This document shows positions 24,822 through 36,900 of a stretch of 64,000 bases of DNA, in pieces (the stretch's first letter is position 1; each line of letters begins with the position of its first letter). Origin of the DNA: Chloromonas sp. AAM2 (lineage: Eukaryota > Chlorophyta > Chlorophyceae > Chlamydomonadales > Chlamydomonadaceae); assembly GCA_004335635.1 (NCBI GenBank), contig QAXH01004823.1, positions 421-64,420 of the forward strand. The letters are read 5' to 3'. The notes beneath the pieces are model-generated. The model worked only from the letters and a program-made list of their open reading frames with translations, did not search any database and was not told the DNA's origin. The position numbers and the translations under genes are program-made.

Positions 24822-24950
24822 TTGGCGGGACGAGGGAAGGTTCCAGTTGTATTGCCATTGTCAGGGGCATCCCCATGGTTCACATTTTGGCATGGCACGA
24901 CATGTCCTTGTGGAGATACTGTTCCGAGTGGTATCAAACCCACTTTACAT
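24822..24950 (-). repeat. dispersed repeat family R2, extended copy
   Basis: Matches the 35687-35830 copy in reverse, including the extension GCCATTGTCAGGGGCATCCC followed by CATGG. It ends with GTATCAAACCCACTTTACAT, so it lacks the CACTACAGGCGAT end. Confidence 0.8.
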
Positions 24951-25315
24951 GATCTTGTAAGTACGTCATCAGATCAAAAATAATCTGCCGTGCCATGCAT
25001 TATCGCAATCAGATTGTTGATTTGCTCTGTATTATCGCGCATGTACGATTGGTGCTGGGTAACACCGGAGCCCACATTCGCCAGGCACTTTGGGTCATTG
25101 CAGTCGGTCAGTCTCCTCACAAGGGAGTTTCCTGCCAGCGTTTCACCATTTATAGACACATTTCGTGCTTGTGTTTTGCATTTACCTGCTCTGTGCCTGT
25201 CAACATTTGACATTGTTAGAGCTGCCATCCCTAACCCTGACAATCGTTCAATCCAGGCCATTCATATGGCTGACAGGATGCTTGCGGCAGGCGTTCTGTG
25301 GGGTGCTAGCCACAA

Positions 25316-25434
25316 GGGCCTGACCACCCCTTGCTGACGCGGCCAGATTCCCCTTCACTAGAAGCAATTTTTGCAATCTGCGCATGTAGTTGATGTTTGC
25401 GTCGAACGTGCTTCATGGTGTGCCTTCCCTCCTT
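25316..25434 (-). repeat. dispersed repeat R3 with coding remnant
   Basis: The minus strand translates to EGRHTMKHVRRKHQLHAQIA, then a stretch ending GRVSKGW. It is close in DNA and protein to 37167-37284 (+), which reads EGVYTRKHVQRKYQLFAQIA and SRVSKGG. Conservation in the same frame suggests both derive from an element that once encoded a basic protein. Confidence 0.75.
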
Positions 25435-26190
25435 GTAACGTGATTCAGAACCTTTTTTGTAAGTAATTATAATTCTGCAGTGGTACCAGGGCATCTTTTG
25501 GCCCTCGCCAGTCATACCTTGAAGCCCAGGTGACCCATGCGACATGCGACAGGCGACAGGCCACACGCTACCTCAACCACCTCTGAGCACATGAGCCTCA
25601 GCCTGTGTTCATACCGACCGATGTGTTCAGACCGACCGACTCGTGCTCAGACGATCGTAACGTGTGATGGAATGACATCATCGGTCGTTACATTGCGTTT
25701 CGAATCCCGGAATGCTCGTTCAAGGTCACCCGGTCTGCACATGCCATACCAGAGCCACAATCCGCATCTTGCCGACAGTCGTGCTTTGAGGCATCTTTAA
25801 ATGCAGCAGCGGCAGTCTTTGATGCAGTTCAGGTAACCTGCATGCAATGGGATTTGATTTTACCATCGCTTACATTTGAGCGCAACCATGGGGCCGCATC
25901 ATTCCTTATACCTGAAATTTGCAAGCGCTCCTCTGCTTGTCTCATACGTGGTTTGAAGGCAGCGGCATGTGGTTACACCATTTTGCAGCCGAGGTCAGCT
26001 GACTGGCTCACTGCACATGCTGCACATGCAATTGCAGGAATGTGCTTTCCACCCCAGGTCAGGTGGTGCGGCCAACACTCACGCCACCACGCATGTCAGG
26101 TATGTGCAGTGTCGATACGTTAGAGTGTAACAGCCGAGCTAGACCAAGGAGGCCCTTGAAGCATTGGCCTTTGCACTTGAGTTACACGTG

Positions 26191-26263
26191 AATGGGCATC
26201 AAGCAAACCAGTGCAACAGGCACATCACACAGGCCATGCAATGACACTGGCTGGCAGGGGCCC
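26191..26263 (+). repeat. dispersed repeat R4, copy 1
   Basis: AATGGGCATCAAGCAAACCA, then CACAGGCCATGCAATG-CACT and GGCAGGGGCCC. It matches 28581-28653 in the same orientation. It runs into the first supported exon of the FAX-like gene. Confidence 0.85.
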
Positions 26264-27453
26264 GGTCAGCTTCTCGGATAGGCAGTGGTCCAAGGCCTCC
26301 ACTGCCATCCCGCTACACCACCATCACAGCATCAACCACAAACGGTGGCGGGTCAGCTGGGAGTGGGGGGACAGGCAGTGGGGGCTTTGGAGGGAGCGGC
26401 TCAAGCGGCAATGGGGCCAGCCCGCCCTCACACCCAATGCAACCTTGGACGTTCGTTCTAGCAGCTCTGCTGGCAGGTGTGTGAGCAGGGCCGTGCAATG
26501 CATGAGCTCACACATTGCTATCATTCCACGGCCCTGTGTCTGCTGCTCTCTTATGTGCAAGCTGTTGGAAGCAAAGCATGACAAAGTCTGTCTATCTGTT
26601 GGAAGCAAAGCATGACAAAGTATAAGAAGACTGCATCACAACTATTGTACTGTGTTTCGACTTCTGCTTGACTACATTCGCCTGCACTGTGGAATTTGTT
26701 GGTAGGGCTGATCCCTTGGCTTTGAGCCATTGTCAGAAAGCTGTTGCTGACACTGTCCAACTTCCTCAGTGTGTGTGTATTCCACAGTGGGCGGTGCTAT
26801 TGGCTTCATGAAAAAGGGCAGCGCCAAGAGCCTGGGAGGCGGTTTCTCCGGGGCGCTGATTCTTGCCCTGGCCGCACGGGCCATGACGGGACCCTCCATG
26901 CAGGCGGGCGTGCGTGTCGCATTCGGTGAGCGAGGGCAGCCTGCCCATGCAGGCGCTTGACCTGGCCATGTGGCCAACGCATGGAGTATGCGGTGTGGGT
27001 GCGGGCACCGCAAGCGGCTGCAGCCTGCCTGGAAGGTGCCTGCAGGTAGCGTTTGCAGTAATATATTCGATCTAGCATGGTACCAGATCCTCAGGGTTGG
27101 GGGCTTTTCTACTACTTCTACTATTTTATGGGTAGCATTTGTTACGAGAGGGCTACCTGCTGTTTCGTTCATATGCGTCTGACAGGCAGGCCATGCTTTC
27201 TAGGCTGGGGGCTTTCCATGATGTTACTATCCGCATGCTGCGGATGCATCTTGTGTTCCTGACCATCTTGAGTGAAGCTTGTTTTCCCTGTCCAAAGTGA
27301 GACTCCTGTGAGCTTTGCTCTGCAGGCGTGACACTAATGCTCGGCGTGTTCTTCGTCTCCCGGTACGCACGGTCCAAGAAGATCATGCCGGCAGGGCTGG
27401 GTGCAGGAGTGAGCCTCAGTTATGCAGCAGCCTACGTGGCTACAGGCTTGTAG
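26245..27453 (+). CDS. FAX/TMEM14-family membrane protein (N-terminus unresolved)
   Basis: Three supported exons: one ending at 26476, then 26788-26925 and 27326-27453. Phases agree at both junctions. The frame of the first exon is open from 26245, but its acceptor is unclear (GCAG at 26257 is possible) and the start codon was not found. The first exon encodes a Gly/Ser-rich linker, then a hydrophobic segment (QPWTFVLAALLA). The rest is typical Tmemb_14 (PF03647): GGAIGFMKKGSAKSLGGGFS, ALILALAARAM, GVTLMLGVFFVSRYARSKKI, and MPAGLGAGVSLSYAAAYVAT at the end. Plant FAX proteins with Gly-rich N-terminal regions lie in the plastid inner envelope and act in fatty-acid export; animal TMEM14C is mitochondrial. 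The linker favours a FAX-type plastid protein (inference). Confidence 0.8.
26562..26621. repeat. 26-base direct repeat in an intron
   Basis: CTGTTGGAAGCAAAGCATGA and CAAAGT occur at 26562-26587 and again, identical, at 26596-26621. Both are in the first intron of the FAX-like gene. Confidence 0.85.
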
Positions 27454-28315
27454 CAAGGGCTCGTGTGCATGCGGACGGACGACAGGCCGTGATGCAGCTG
27501 AGCAAAGTTGGGACGAGGGTCGGCGTGCACTGCGGTCACGTGACAGGGAGATCGTAAGCTAATAGGCCAAAAGGCCAGTGGCGCCATCAGGGCCGGCAAC
27601 CCATGTGTGGGTGATACCCTGTGCCAGTACATCGACCAACAGTACACTCACGACTGCCCAGCAAGGCGCTGCTCAGCCGGTACTGCATTAATCAGTCAAT
27701 GCAGTAGCTTCTGTTGACTGAGTGGTTTGACACTGGTATAGGTTTTGCACTGATGTTGAGGTAATTGGAAACGTTGGACGCTTGCACAACCAGACTTGCA
27801 AAGCAAGCTTGCAAACAAAGACAGCCGCCAGCTACTGGTAAAGGTTGGGTGTTTGGTTGGTCTGTTTTTTGTGGTTGACTTTTGCATGGCCATTATCAAG
27901 AGGAGCCTTGTCTGGCAACCCATGATTCAGGATTTGTGCACTTGCGTTGGTTGAGAGTGTGCGCATCACTGATTGAATGCTCACTTTGCCAGTGCTGGCT
28001 CAATGCGACTTGTGTACACCGAGTGTCTGACAGCTGAAGCGTGTGCTGCAGTCAGTGGCTGACAACGCGTTCAAGGATTGGTTGGCTTGCTGCCCGGCAA
28101 TATCAACTCTCCTGCTGCCTCTGCAATGTAAGGTCCTCCGCTGGTGTATGGAATGGACTGCCCATGCAAGCCCTGGAGGCCTCAATCTGTGCAGACTGCT
28201 CCCGCTGCCAGCCATTACGATCCTTGATAGTGCCTGATGATTGGCATCTCCTTGTTCAGCTTGGGAAACAGGTCACGTTGCTGGCCATGCACATCTTTGC
28301 CCGCCAGGATCACTA

Positions 28316-28410
28316 GAGGGATTCCAACCCTTCCAACCTACAAGTGAAGGGGATTGTGACACACCCGCATAATAATGGTGGTGGCCAACCCCTCGAGGTG
28401 CTATCCTGAC
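28316..28410 (+). repeat. dispersed repeat family R1, partial
   Basis: GAGGGATTCCAACCCTTCCA through AATAATGGTGGTGGCCAACC and CTCGAGGTGCTATCCTGAC. It corresponds to the first third of the 270-base copies. Confidence 0.85.
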
Positions 28411-28580
28411 ACAGATGTGCATGGCCAGCAACGTGACCGGCTTCTGAAGCTAAACAAGGAGATGCCAATCATCAGGCACTATGTGTGGGACCACCTCAAG
28501 GTGAGTGCAAGCGTGACAGAATTCTTACACAAGGAAAGGTTATGGATGCCGGTCTGCCTGCCAAGCCGCCAGCCAGCCAG

Positions 28581-28653
28581 GATGGGCATCAAGCAAACCA
28601 GCGCATCAGGCACATCGCACAGGCCATGCAATGGCACTGGCTTGCAGGGGCCC
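28581..28653 (+). repeat. dispersed repeat R4, copy 2
   Basis: Second copy of 26191-26263, about 70 bases with few differences. It lies downstream of the exon-like stretch at 28425-28500. Confidence 0.85.
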
Positions 28654-29165
28654 AAGCGCATTCACATGTCATGCAAGTGCCTGACTGTTGCACCATTAAC
28701 ACATGAGGGAGAAGTAGCTTCGTCCTGGCTGCTGCGCCCAAGTCTTGCATGTTGGTCTGTCCGTGCATGTAGTTGTACCCAGCAAGCTTGGCGGCTGAGC
28801 CAACTAACAGTGGAAATTGCTGATAATGGATGAAGGCATGAGCGACAAAACCATGCAATGAAGGACAAGTATGGGGCATGATCAAACTTCCTCACCACAT
28901 CAGCCATACAGGAGCGCTGACCCCTTGATACAAAAGTTGTGAATGAAATGTCGCTTTCCAATGCAGGCCCTTCACGCGTCTGATCAGCAAAACAAGTGCA
29001 GTGCGGGGCTTTCAGTCTTTGCCTAATGATACCTCCGTGATAAGCACAAGATAACCACGTGTGTCAGTGGCTCAAGTGAGAGTGGTGCACTACTCGAGTG
29101 CAGGTCAATTCAATGCATATGCATAATGCTCAGCATTCAGTGCATGCACACTTCCAGGGCCTACT

Positions 29166-32100
29166 CTACTGATGCTGTCTGGGAGTAGGGCTGGGCATGG
29201 GCTGAAACCGCCCTGATCCCTGACTGCTGCCTCCTGACCCGGGCGCTGCGCCTTGGGACCCGCTGTCTGTGATCTGCTGCTGCAACTGCGCAACAGCTGA
29301 TGCCACGGCACCAGTGGGCAGCAGGCCCGCACCAGCAGCTCGTGGTGAGGCAGGCTGCACGCCGGCAGAGGTGGGGCGGCTGCGCGGGATGGTGCCTAGG
29401 CGGCCAGGAGGCAGGGGCGGTCTCATCAACGGTGTGACGCTGGGGGAGACTGAGCTGAACAGCCCTTCCAGGGAGACACCTGTCGTGCCACTGGCACTTC
29501 CAGCAGCAGTCGGGCTGGCACCCGCCGGCGGACAAGGCGCTCTTGTGCCCAGGATGCGGGCTGAGGGACTGGCTGGCCGGCCGCTGGGGCTGCTCGGCCG
29601 GTTGGACCCTAAGTGACTCGCAGTCGACTGCCACGCCCCCTGTGACACATCTCCCGTGCTCCTCCGGGCGCTGGTGGGTGACCCCGGTCTATCTGCCGCC
29701 GCCACGTTCAATTGTAACTGACCCGCAGGCCCAGCATGGGAGCTTCGGCGGGAAAGCGCTGGCGAGTAGGCAGGTGTGCACTGACTGGATGATGCTCCTG
29801 TCATGTGGCTGGTTGCACTGTGGTAGGCGGTGTTGGCATCCTGGCTGTTGACGCGCCGGAACAGGCCCAGCACCACCTCTGATGAGCTTGGACCCAGGTG
29901 GCTTGTGGACCCACGCGGGCTTCCTGCCAGCGGGCTGTTGGGTGCCCAGTCAGGCGTGCTACACCGGGAGGATGGCAAGTATGCGGGCATGTAGCTCTGA
30001 GGTGCAGCGGCTTGCGGCGCATCACTGGATTCATCGTTGAGGCTGCTTGCGTTGCTGTGCCGCCTGCCCAGCGGGGATCGGCCAATGCTCGGCCCTGACT
30101 GTGACACTCTAAACGAGCCTGATGAGGCGGGAATGGAAGGGGCGGAGGGCGGCCGCTGCGGCGGGGGCTGGGGCCGCATGCCCCCAAGGTTTGCCCTAAA
30201 GGCTTCAATACCAGTGGACGGGCCGGTTGCGCTGGCGCTGCGCCGTTTGCCGCTGGGCAACTGCATGACAGGAAGTGCCATTGTGATAGAGGCAGAGGCA
30301 GCGAGAACTTCCATGGCGCTATTGACAGCGAGCCGCAGGCTGCTCTGCTGCAGCAGGGAGGTGTGTGTGAGCGGTGGCGGCAAGACTGTCGACCAAGCAG
30401 AGGAGTCGGAACGGACCGATGCCATGGACGTCGCCGACCCTCGACTCAAGCGCATCAGAAGACCACCACTCCCCCCATTCTGCGGACTAAATGGTTGGAT
30501 TTCAGAGTCGTGGTGCACAGGTGATGAGTCGCCTGCATGTGCTCCACTCCCTGTGTGGCTATGAGATTGCGCACCCTCCACGGGGGAACCAAAGAGGTTG
30601 CTTGCTGCGGACACCTGCCAATCGCCTGGACCATCTAAAAGTGGGTTGTGCATGCTAATGCTCGTATCCCCTTGCTGCTGCTTTGCTGAAATGAAAGCAA
30701 GCCGGTACCGCTCATTCGCCTGTTCCAATGCCTGAGGGCTGCCTGCATACCGGCTTGCTGGCCGATCATGCTCATACCAGTTGTTATCCAGCACGTGGTA
30801 GGCACCCACATCACGTGACTGGTCTAGATGTGAAAACGCATTCCGCACGCGTGCCCAGGGGCCGTACTTGTACCGTGCCAGTTTGAACGCGCTAACGGCC
30901 ATGTCAACTAGGGATAGGACAATGGAGGCCACAAAAAGGGTGTGGTTGATGTACATGCCTCCACCCAGCTTGCTCTGCTGGGCATAGATGATCGTTTTTG
31001 TGACGGACTGAGTGGGTGCCTGGAACAGCATCACTGCGAACTCCTGAAGCTCCAGGTACCGCCAGGATACTAAGGGAATCGATGGATTGAACATGTTCCA
31101 CACTGCCATGATAGGAGCCAGCCCTGGGGTCACTGCCAGCAGCGGTGGCCCACCCAGTAACAGCGCACAGGGGCTGGGGAAGGCCGGCATGAACAGGCCC
31201 CAGAAAACGCCTGCAGCCACGACCAACTGAGCGAAGCCGATAAACGCCACGCACACCGCTGCCTCCGTCAGTGCCCCGTCCTGCCACAGCCAGAACACCA
31301 CCACCACGTCCAATGCCATATCTGCGGCCAGCACGGCCAGCCTGGCCAGGAACAGCAGCTGCCGCACCCATGTCTGCGACCAGTGGCGGTCCCACCAGCT
31401 GGGCGCCAGGCTGCTGCTGGTGGCTGCCATGGTGCTGCTGCGGGGGCTGGAGAGCGCAACTGCCACTGGGTTGACTATGGTTGTGCTGTCGTCTGGCATG
31501 GTGCAGCTGGAGCTCTTGGAGAGCTGCTGCCGGGCCTGCTGGACCGCCTGCTGCCGCTGCCGCCGCCACAGCCACCAGGTCAATATGCCCAGCAGCACCA
31601 GCAGGAAACCGCCCCACATGATGCATATGGCAATGATGTACCTGCACGGTGTAGGTCATGATGATGTCATGATGGTGTGCAGGTGATCAGGTACTCAGCA
31701 AATGTTGCAACACATGGAAAACCTCATCAAACAAACCACTGAGCTAGAGGTCTGCAACAGGTTGCCCTTGTACATGCTGCCCACCAAGTGCTGCGGAACT
31801 GTCGAATTGAATAAAAGAAAAGCACGTGCCTGTGTGCTACCTCGGCTATCTCGGGCTCGGGACTACCAAACCAGTGCATGCCTGGGTGCTACCCCGGCCA
31901 CCGGGGACATGCAACTGCCCGACCCAAACAACTTGCCCAACCGCAACTAACCCATGGCTCACCCGTAACTGCCGCACAGGTTGTCCCTGCTCTCCTGCTG
32001 GCTGTACAACCGCTGGGCCGCCGCCAGCAGGTACCTGCCTGTCCACTTTTGCAGCTGCTGATTAGCATACAGGGCAATGAGGGGCGCCTGCCCTGCCTGC

Positions 32101-35100
32101 CGCCCGGCTGTGGCACCCCGGGAGGTGGAGGCGGAGGCGTCAAACTCCAGGCGCATGCTGCCGTAGAGACACGTGTCCGTGATGACGGACCGGGGCACAG
32201 GGCCAGCCTGTGCGGCACAGGCACATGCATGGTTTGTCACAAGCGCACATGCATGGCTCACCACCTGGCACTGGAAAGAATCAAGGAAGCTGCGGCATTT
32301 GTGTTCTACAGGTTGCCTGTGAGGACGCCATGAATACTGGCGTCATGCAACTTCTATTCAACAGGTTGTGCATGAAGAGGCCATGGATGTGCATGCCACA
32401 CAGCAGATGCATGCGTCCTGCCATGCTCTGTCACATCCTGCCCTGAGCTACCATAGATTGTGTGTCTGCTGGAAAGTCAAGACCGCTATGGTTTGTGACA
32501 GGGTCATAATTCAGGCTGTGCTTGTAGCATTGTTCACTCCCAGGTGCTGACTGTGGGGCCATGTGAACTTCAGTTAGAACTTAGAACGCACCAAATTGTT
32601 ATACGTGAGGTCCACAACGTTCAACAGCGCTTCCCCGCTCTGCGGCTCCGCCGCCATGCCCCAGTCCAGGCTGCTGGCCGTGCGGGGCAGGGACACCCAG
32701 CTGTCAGGCAAGCTGCCCGTTAACCGGTTGTGGCTGAGGTTGAGCATGGAGAGCTCCCATGCATCGCCCCAGGCCGGGGGCAGAGGACCTTCAAGATCGT
32801 TTGAAGACAGGTCCAGGACATGCAGGCTGGGGGGGGCCAGGCTGGGCAAGTCTGCATGACAGGGGCAATGGGAATCAGGTCAGCACAGATACTCTCCACA
32901 CAACGTCAAGAACAACATCCACCTCATATCTGCTGTGGGTGAGAAGCCAGACGCACAGCTAACAGCCAGCGATCCCGCCCTGGTGAAAATGGGATTCTGT
33001 GGCTGACTGGCTGGGGCTCGAGTTCAGGAACACGTGACTCGTGAAAATGAATGAGAGCGTGACTCGCAGTGTGCTCATGCTCCCGCACCCAAATGCACAC
33101 TTCCACTCGCCTGCTGCCAAAGAGCCGCCCACGCCACACCCCGGCAGCAGCAGCTGCTGGATCGAGGGCAGCAGGTACAAGAGCTGCCGTGGCACCCCGC
33201 CCCGCAGCTGCATGCCCGACTGGCACACCAGCTGTAGCCGCCGCAGGTTGGGAATGCGGGGCAGCGCAGCCAGCGTTGCATCGTTGGGATACAGCAACCA
33301 GACCGGAACGGCCAGATTGGCTGTGAGGGTGACGTTGACGTCCACCCATTGGCCGTCTAATGTCCAGCTGTAGCTGAGGGCCGGCTGGCAGTAGGTCGAG
33401 TCGCCACATAACAACCTATCCAGAGATTCAACAGCCGCTGGCGCTTGAGTGCCCACCCTGGTAAACAGGCCCTTGCAGGGAGTGCTGGTGAACTGCTTCA
33501 GCTTCCAAAGCTGCTGTGCTGCTGCATCTGAGCTGAGGTTTGATAACAAGCCGTGCATGTTGCTGAACCCCGCACAGCTGCTGTCTGCATTGCAGGCAGT
33601 TGCTAAACTCGGTGAGACGCCGCATGACGCGCAGACAGCGCTTGAAAGGTTGCCTGAATCATTCAACCAGCTGAGGCCAGGACTGAACAGGTACCCATGA
33701 ATGCGGGGACAGATGCTGGCTAGCTTCTGCTTGACGTACGTGCCGGCGCAGGTGCCACCAGCGCTGGCTCGCCAATGTGTTCTTGAGGGTACATAGGACC
33801 GTAGTGTAAGGGCACCAGTAGTTACATCAAAAGCTGCACAGTCTGCGGTTTTGTCGCAACGTGAAGCCATCACAACTGGGTCTGCAGCTGCCGCCGTCCT
33901 ACTGCTGCTGGGGATTGAATCCCAGGCTGTGCCATCATCCAAGGCTGCCTCAGAAACGCTCAGATAGGTCTGCTCTGAGACCAGTTGATACCCAGGCAGC
34001 ACCAAGCAGCCGCTGTCATCTTTGCTAGGAACATTCGTGGTGCAGCTGTCGTAGTAATTGCCTGTTGAGAGTGTCCTATTGGCCAGGCACGTCCGCTGGA
34101 CTGAGAAGCTGTAAGTGGAGCACAGGCTGCTGGCTGCTTGCACCGCGTACACCATGGTGCTGGCTACCTGCCCCAGACTGAGTGATTTGTCGTCCACGAC
34201 GCATCCACTGTCTGTGCTCGCGGTCCTGCTGCACTGTAGAGCCTACAGCAAGGCACGGCATGGCAACTGATATGTGCTGATGTTGATGTGTAAACATCAC
34301 TGTTAATGGCTTTGTGACTGGTTGATCAATTGGTGCAGCGGCATTCAGTCATTAATGTGGGTCATTAATGTGACCCAATTGATTCGTCTAATTAAATTTG
34401 CTCTAAGCATTTGCATAAATTTGCTCTGCTTGCATGTTACTTTGTGCTTGAACACTCTGCCACTGCCGCTTGCCACTGCCACTGCCACTGCCGCTTGCCA
34501 CTGCCACTGCCACTGCCGCTTGCCACTGCCAATGTCAGTAGTCCAATAGCCGGATAGACCATCAATCATACATTCGTCGGTTAGGTGACCTAATATGACC
34601 CTATTTGTGGGCCGTTGACCGATCCAGACGTCAAAATCTTTGTAATTCCAATGCAACTCCCTCACCTGACAGCACATCAGATAAGGCTCAAGGGGGCAGC
34701 ACGACCTAGCGATGCCTGTGCCACCGCACGACGCGGTTTCCCCCTCCATGGTGTCCGCAGGGCAGGGCAACCCCAAGCAGCCCGACGACCAAGCGCAACT
34801 GGAGGCTGGTGCCAACAGCCAAACGTCGTCTTTCTTGACCCTCCAGCCCGCTGGGCAGAGCTGTGTCTCCGAGTAGGGCACGAGTGTGCAGGTGAGGCAT
34901 TTCCCGGCAAAGTCGTCAGCCCGTGTGTACGTGTAGTCGGTGATGCCCCAGTTACAGACGCCGACTGATGCAGCCGTGCCAGACAATTGCGTGGTCTGAT
35001 TAAAACCAACGAACTGCTGCGACGCCCCGGGAAACCCACAGTCTGGATGGGAAATGAAGTAGTCCGATTCAACCGGCGCTGGCCAAAGCACCAAGAGAAG

Positions 35101-35151
35101 TGGGACCCATGCCGCCAGCGCCCATGGCATGGGTCCCGAGATTGTTTTCAT
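29166..35151 (-). CDS. secreted-ectodomain LRR/Cys-rich multi-pass membrane protein
   Basis: Five exons with exact phase: 35151-34666, 34242-33099, 32851-32592, 32207-31963 and 31641-29166. They give 1536 residues. It starts with a signal peptide (ALAAWVPLLLVLWPAPVES). A Cys-rich ectodomain follows with two PAN/apple-like stretches (SRCDKTADCAAFDVTTG and TACNADSSCAGFSNMHG). Plant-type leucine-rich repeats come next (LHVLDLSSNDLEGPLPPAWG and LSMLNLSHNRLTGSLPDSW). A membrane helix (AICIMWGGFLLVLLGILTWW) leads into further hydrophobic segments, including DMALDVVVVFWLW and FAVMLFQAPTQSVTKTIIYA. The latter is reminiscent of XK-related scramblases, where a similar proline-containing helix occurs. 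About 500 C-terminal residues are Ser/Pro/Gly-rich and presumably cytoplasmic. There is no kinase. The architecture suggests a cell-surface sensor or transporter; function is unknown. The donor at 33099 (GTGCAT) was chosen because it alone keeps the LRR frame. Confidence 0.75.
34459..34531. repeat. 25-base minisatellite in intron 1
   Basis: CACTGCCGCTTGCCACTGCC plus ACTGC, repeated from 34461, 34486 and 34511. It lies in the first intron of the LRR membrane protein gene. Confidence 0.85.
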
Positions 35152-35686
35152 AAGCACCTGCTCGATACAGGCAAAGGAGAAGAGAATGATGTGGTACGTG
35201 CTTTTGTACCGTACGCGGTGCTACAGCAAATCGAACACGACATATCGCCAGTGCCAGTGCCTCGCATAGTCGCCTCTAAAGCTGAAGCCTTATAACCAGC
35301 TGTGAAACCCTCGCCTGTGCTGGGCCGGGCTGGCTGTACCACCATGGCTACTGCTGGTGTCCGATAGTGCACCGAACTTGTCCTGCTTGGTTCGCCACTC
35401 ACCAGGTCAACCAGGATTGCGCTGTGTTCGCCTGAGGCACTGGCATGCTGGCTCCAGCTCGCCTGGCCCCGTCACTTGACCAACAAATTTTCTGGGACCG
35501 CTTCCGTCGCTTGCATCAACAGTTCATATGTGCAGGAACTAAATGACGCAGGTCAATGCTGGTGTCTCTGGCAGCAATCTTTGACCATGGAAGGTCGCCG
35601 GGTGGTGATGATCCGCCGTACGCCACGAACGTTACTTGCAGTACTGCAGCCCCTGTTACTTGCATTATCTGCCTTGCACGGGCCGA

Positions 35687-35893
35687 ACCACTACAGGCGA
35701 TATGTAAAGTGGGTTTGACACCACTCGGAACGATATCTCCACAAGGACGGTTGTGTCTTGCCATGCCAAAATGCGACCATGGGGATGCCCCTGACAATGG
35801 TAGTACAACTGGAGCCTTCGCCCCGCCATACTTCCTGTATTCCTGGTATCAACATGAGGGGAGGGACTCCAAGTCCAACCCGTCCAACCAACC
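35687..35893 (+). mobile_element. composite element: R2 followed by R1 start
   Basis: R2 (CACTACAGGCGAT through GTTGTGTCTTGCCA, CCATGGGGATGCCCCTGACA and ATGGTAGTACAACTGGAGCC) is followed within about 30 bases by the R1 start, GAGGGGAGGGACTCCAAG with CCCGTCCAACC. This is the only place where both families are joined in one orientation, suggesting they are parts of one larger element. Confidence 0.75.
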
Positions 35894-36091
35894 TAACGAA
35901 CAATGTCCACCGGGGCGAAGAGGACGAACAGAGGGCGCTGGTGTCGATATGTAGCCATGAGGTTGACAGGTCACAGTCGTTCTTCTCACTGTGACGTCAC
36001 AGCACAGGAGACTTCACATCACTGTGCAGCTCCTGATACTACCGACATCCTGGTTGGACAGCAGCTTCCTAGGCGACTGAATGCAAGCCAG

Positions 36092-36144
36092 TGCCACAGT
36101 GCCTGACAATTTTCTTCAGGTTGCCTGCTGCTTGCTTCTTCTCT
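36092..36144 (+). repeat. dispersed repeat R5, copy 2
   Basis: Second copy of 13301-13352: GCCACAGTGCCTGACAATTT, then TCTTCAGGTTGCCTGCTGCT and TGCTTCTTCTCT. Confidence 0.75.
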
Positions 36145-36509
36145 CTACTGCAGCCCATGGCATGGTATTCTGATGCCTGACGTGAGACGTACATGCCAGG
36201 CGTCACGGAATGTAATGTGCCGTAAACAGCTGGGTGTGGAAACCGGGAGTACGAAGGACTGCTGCATAATCGTTTCGCAGGAGACCGAAGAACTGCTTGC
36301 ACGAAACCTGGGCACCTGCAAGCTATATCGGATGACCTCGCCCACATGCCAACAGCTGCTGGAGGCTCCTGTATCCACCACAGAAATTGTAATTCCATCG
36401 CAGCCAATCTGACTGTCTGGCAGCCAAGTGGCCAGCAGCTGCATCCGCACCTGCATCAATCAAAGATTTGGTACTGAGCGGGCATGCATACAACTAATCC
36501 AGACCACAG

Positions 36510-36781
36510 GAGGGGAGGGATTCCAACCCGTCCAACCTACAAGTGAAAGGGATTGCAACACACCGGGATAGTAATGATGGTGGCCAGCCCCTCAAGGTGC
36601 TATCCTGACCGCATACCTCGGTAGACCCAAAACGGGGCCTGAAAACATTCATATGGTTCAATGTTCATTGTCTCTCAAGTGTAATGTCTCAACATATCCG
36701 TCTGATTGCTCGTCTCTACTACAGTCAACTGTCATGTTAGTGTCTGATTGTATCCTTCGTCTCAACCCTGCATGTAATTCG
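36510..36781 (+). mobile_element. dispersed repeat family R1, long copy
   Basis: Aligns along its whole length with 17571-17840. Both copies end at the same place (GTAATTCG), which marks a true element end. Beyond it the flanks are unrelated. Confidence 0.85.
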
Positions 36782-36900
36782 CCGGGTCGTTCAGCACTTG
36801 CTCTGCCTCAACCTGGTGGGGCTCCAGTCCCTGGTGTTCCATGGCCTGGTGCGCTTGCTGCTGTGGCTGAGCTTGTTGTGCCTTAGTACGCAGCACAGGA
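36782..36900 (+). other. possible exon fragment next to R1 end
   Basis: The plus strand is open and reads a leucine-rich hydrophobic stretch (VVQHLLCLNLVGLQSLVFHG, then LVRLLLWLSLLC), followed by a GTGAGT donor near 36905. It starts exactly where the R1 copy stops. No partner exons were found. Confidence 0.3.

Larger units (their letters stand above)
23817..26244. other. repeat-rich intergenic region
   Basis: Contains two minus-oriented R2 copies (24176-24262 and 24822-24950) and an R3 copy (25316-25434). A minus-strand open stretch ends at 23813, just inside the RNFT start. It contains FFQTVAGTIGTAAAQHLPLA and could be an unannotated exon or decayed element. Another minus-strand open stretch at 25261-24974 is of unknown origin. 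No gene is assigned. Confidence 0.5.
27454..29165. other. intergenic region with repeats
   Basis: Contains an R1 fragment (28316-28410) and R4 copy 2 (28581-28653). An exon-like stretch at about 28425-28500 reads DRLLKLNKEMPIIRHYVWDH and is followed by LK and a GTGAGT donor. No partner exon was found, so it may be a gene or element fragment. Confidence 0.5.

Noticed and set aside
25675..25710. GTTTCGAATCC, tRNA B-box-like
   Set aside because: The flanking bases do not form a T-arm or acceptor stem, and no D-arm or anticodon arm can be drawn upstream.
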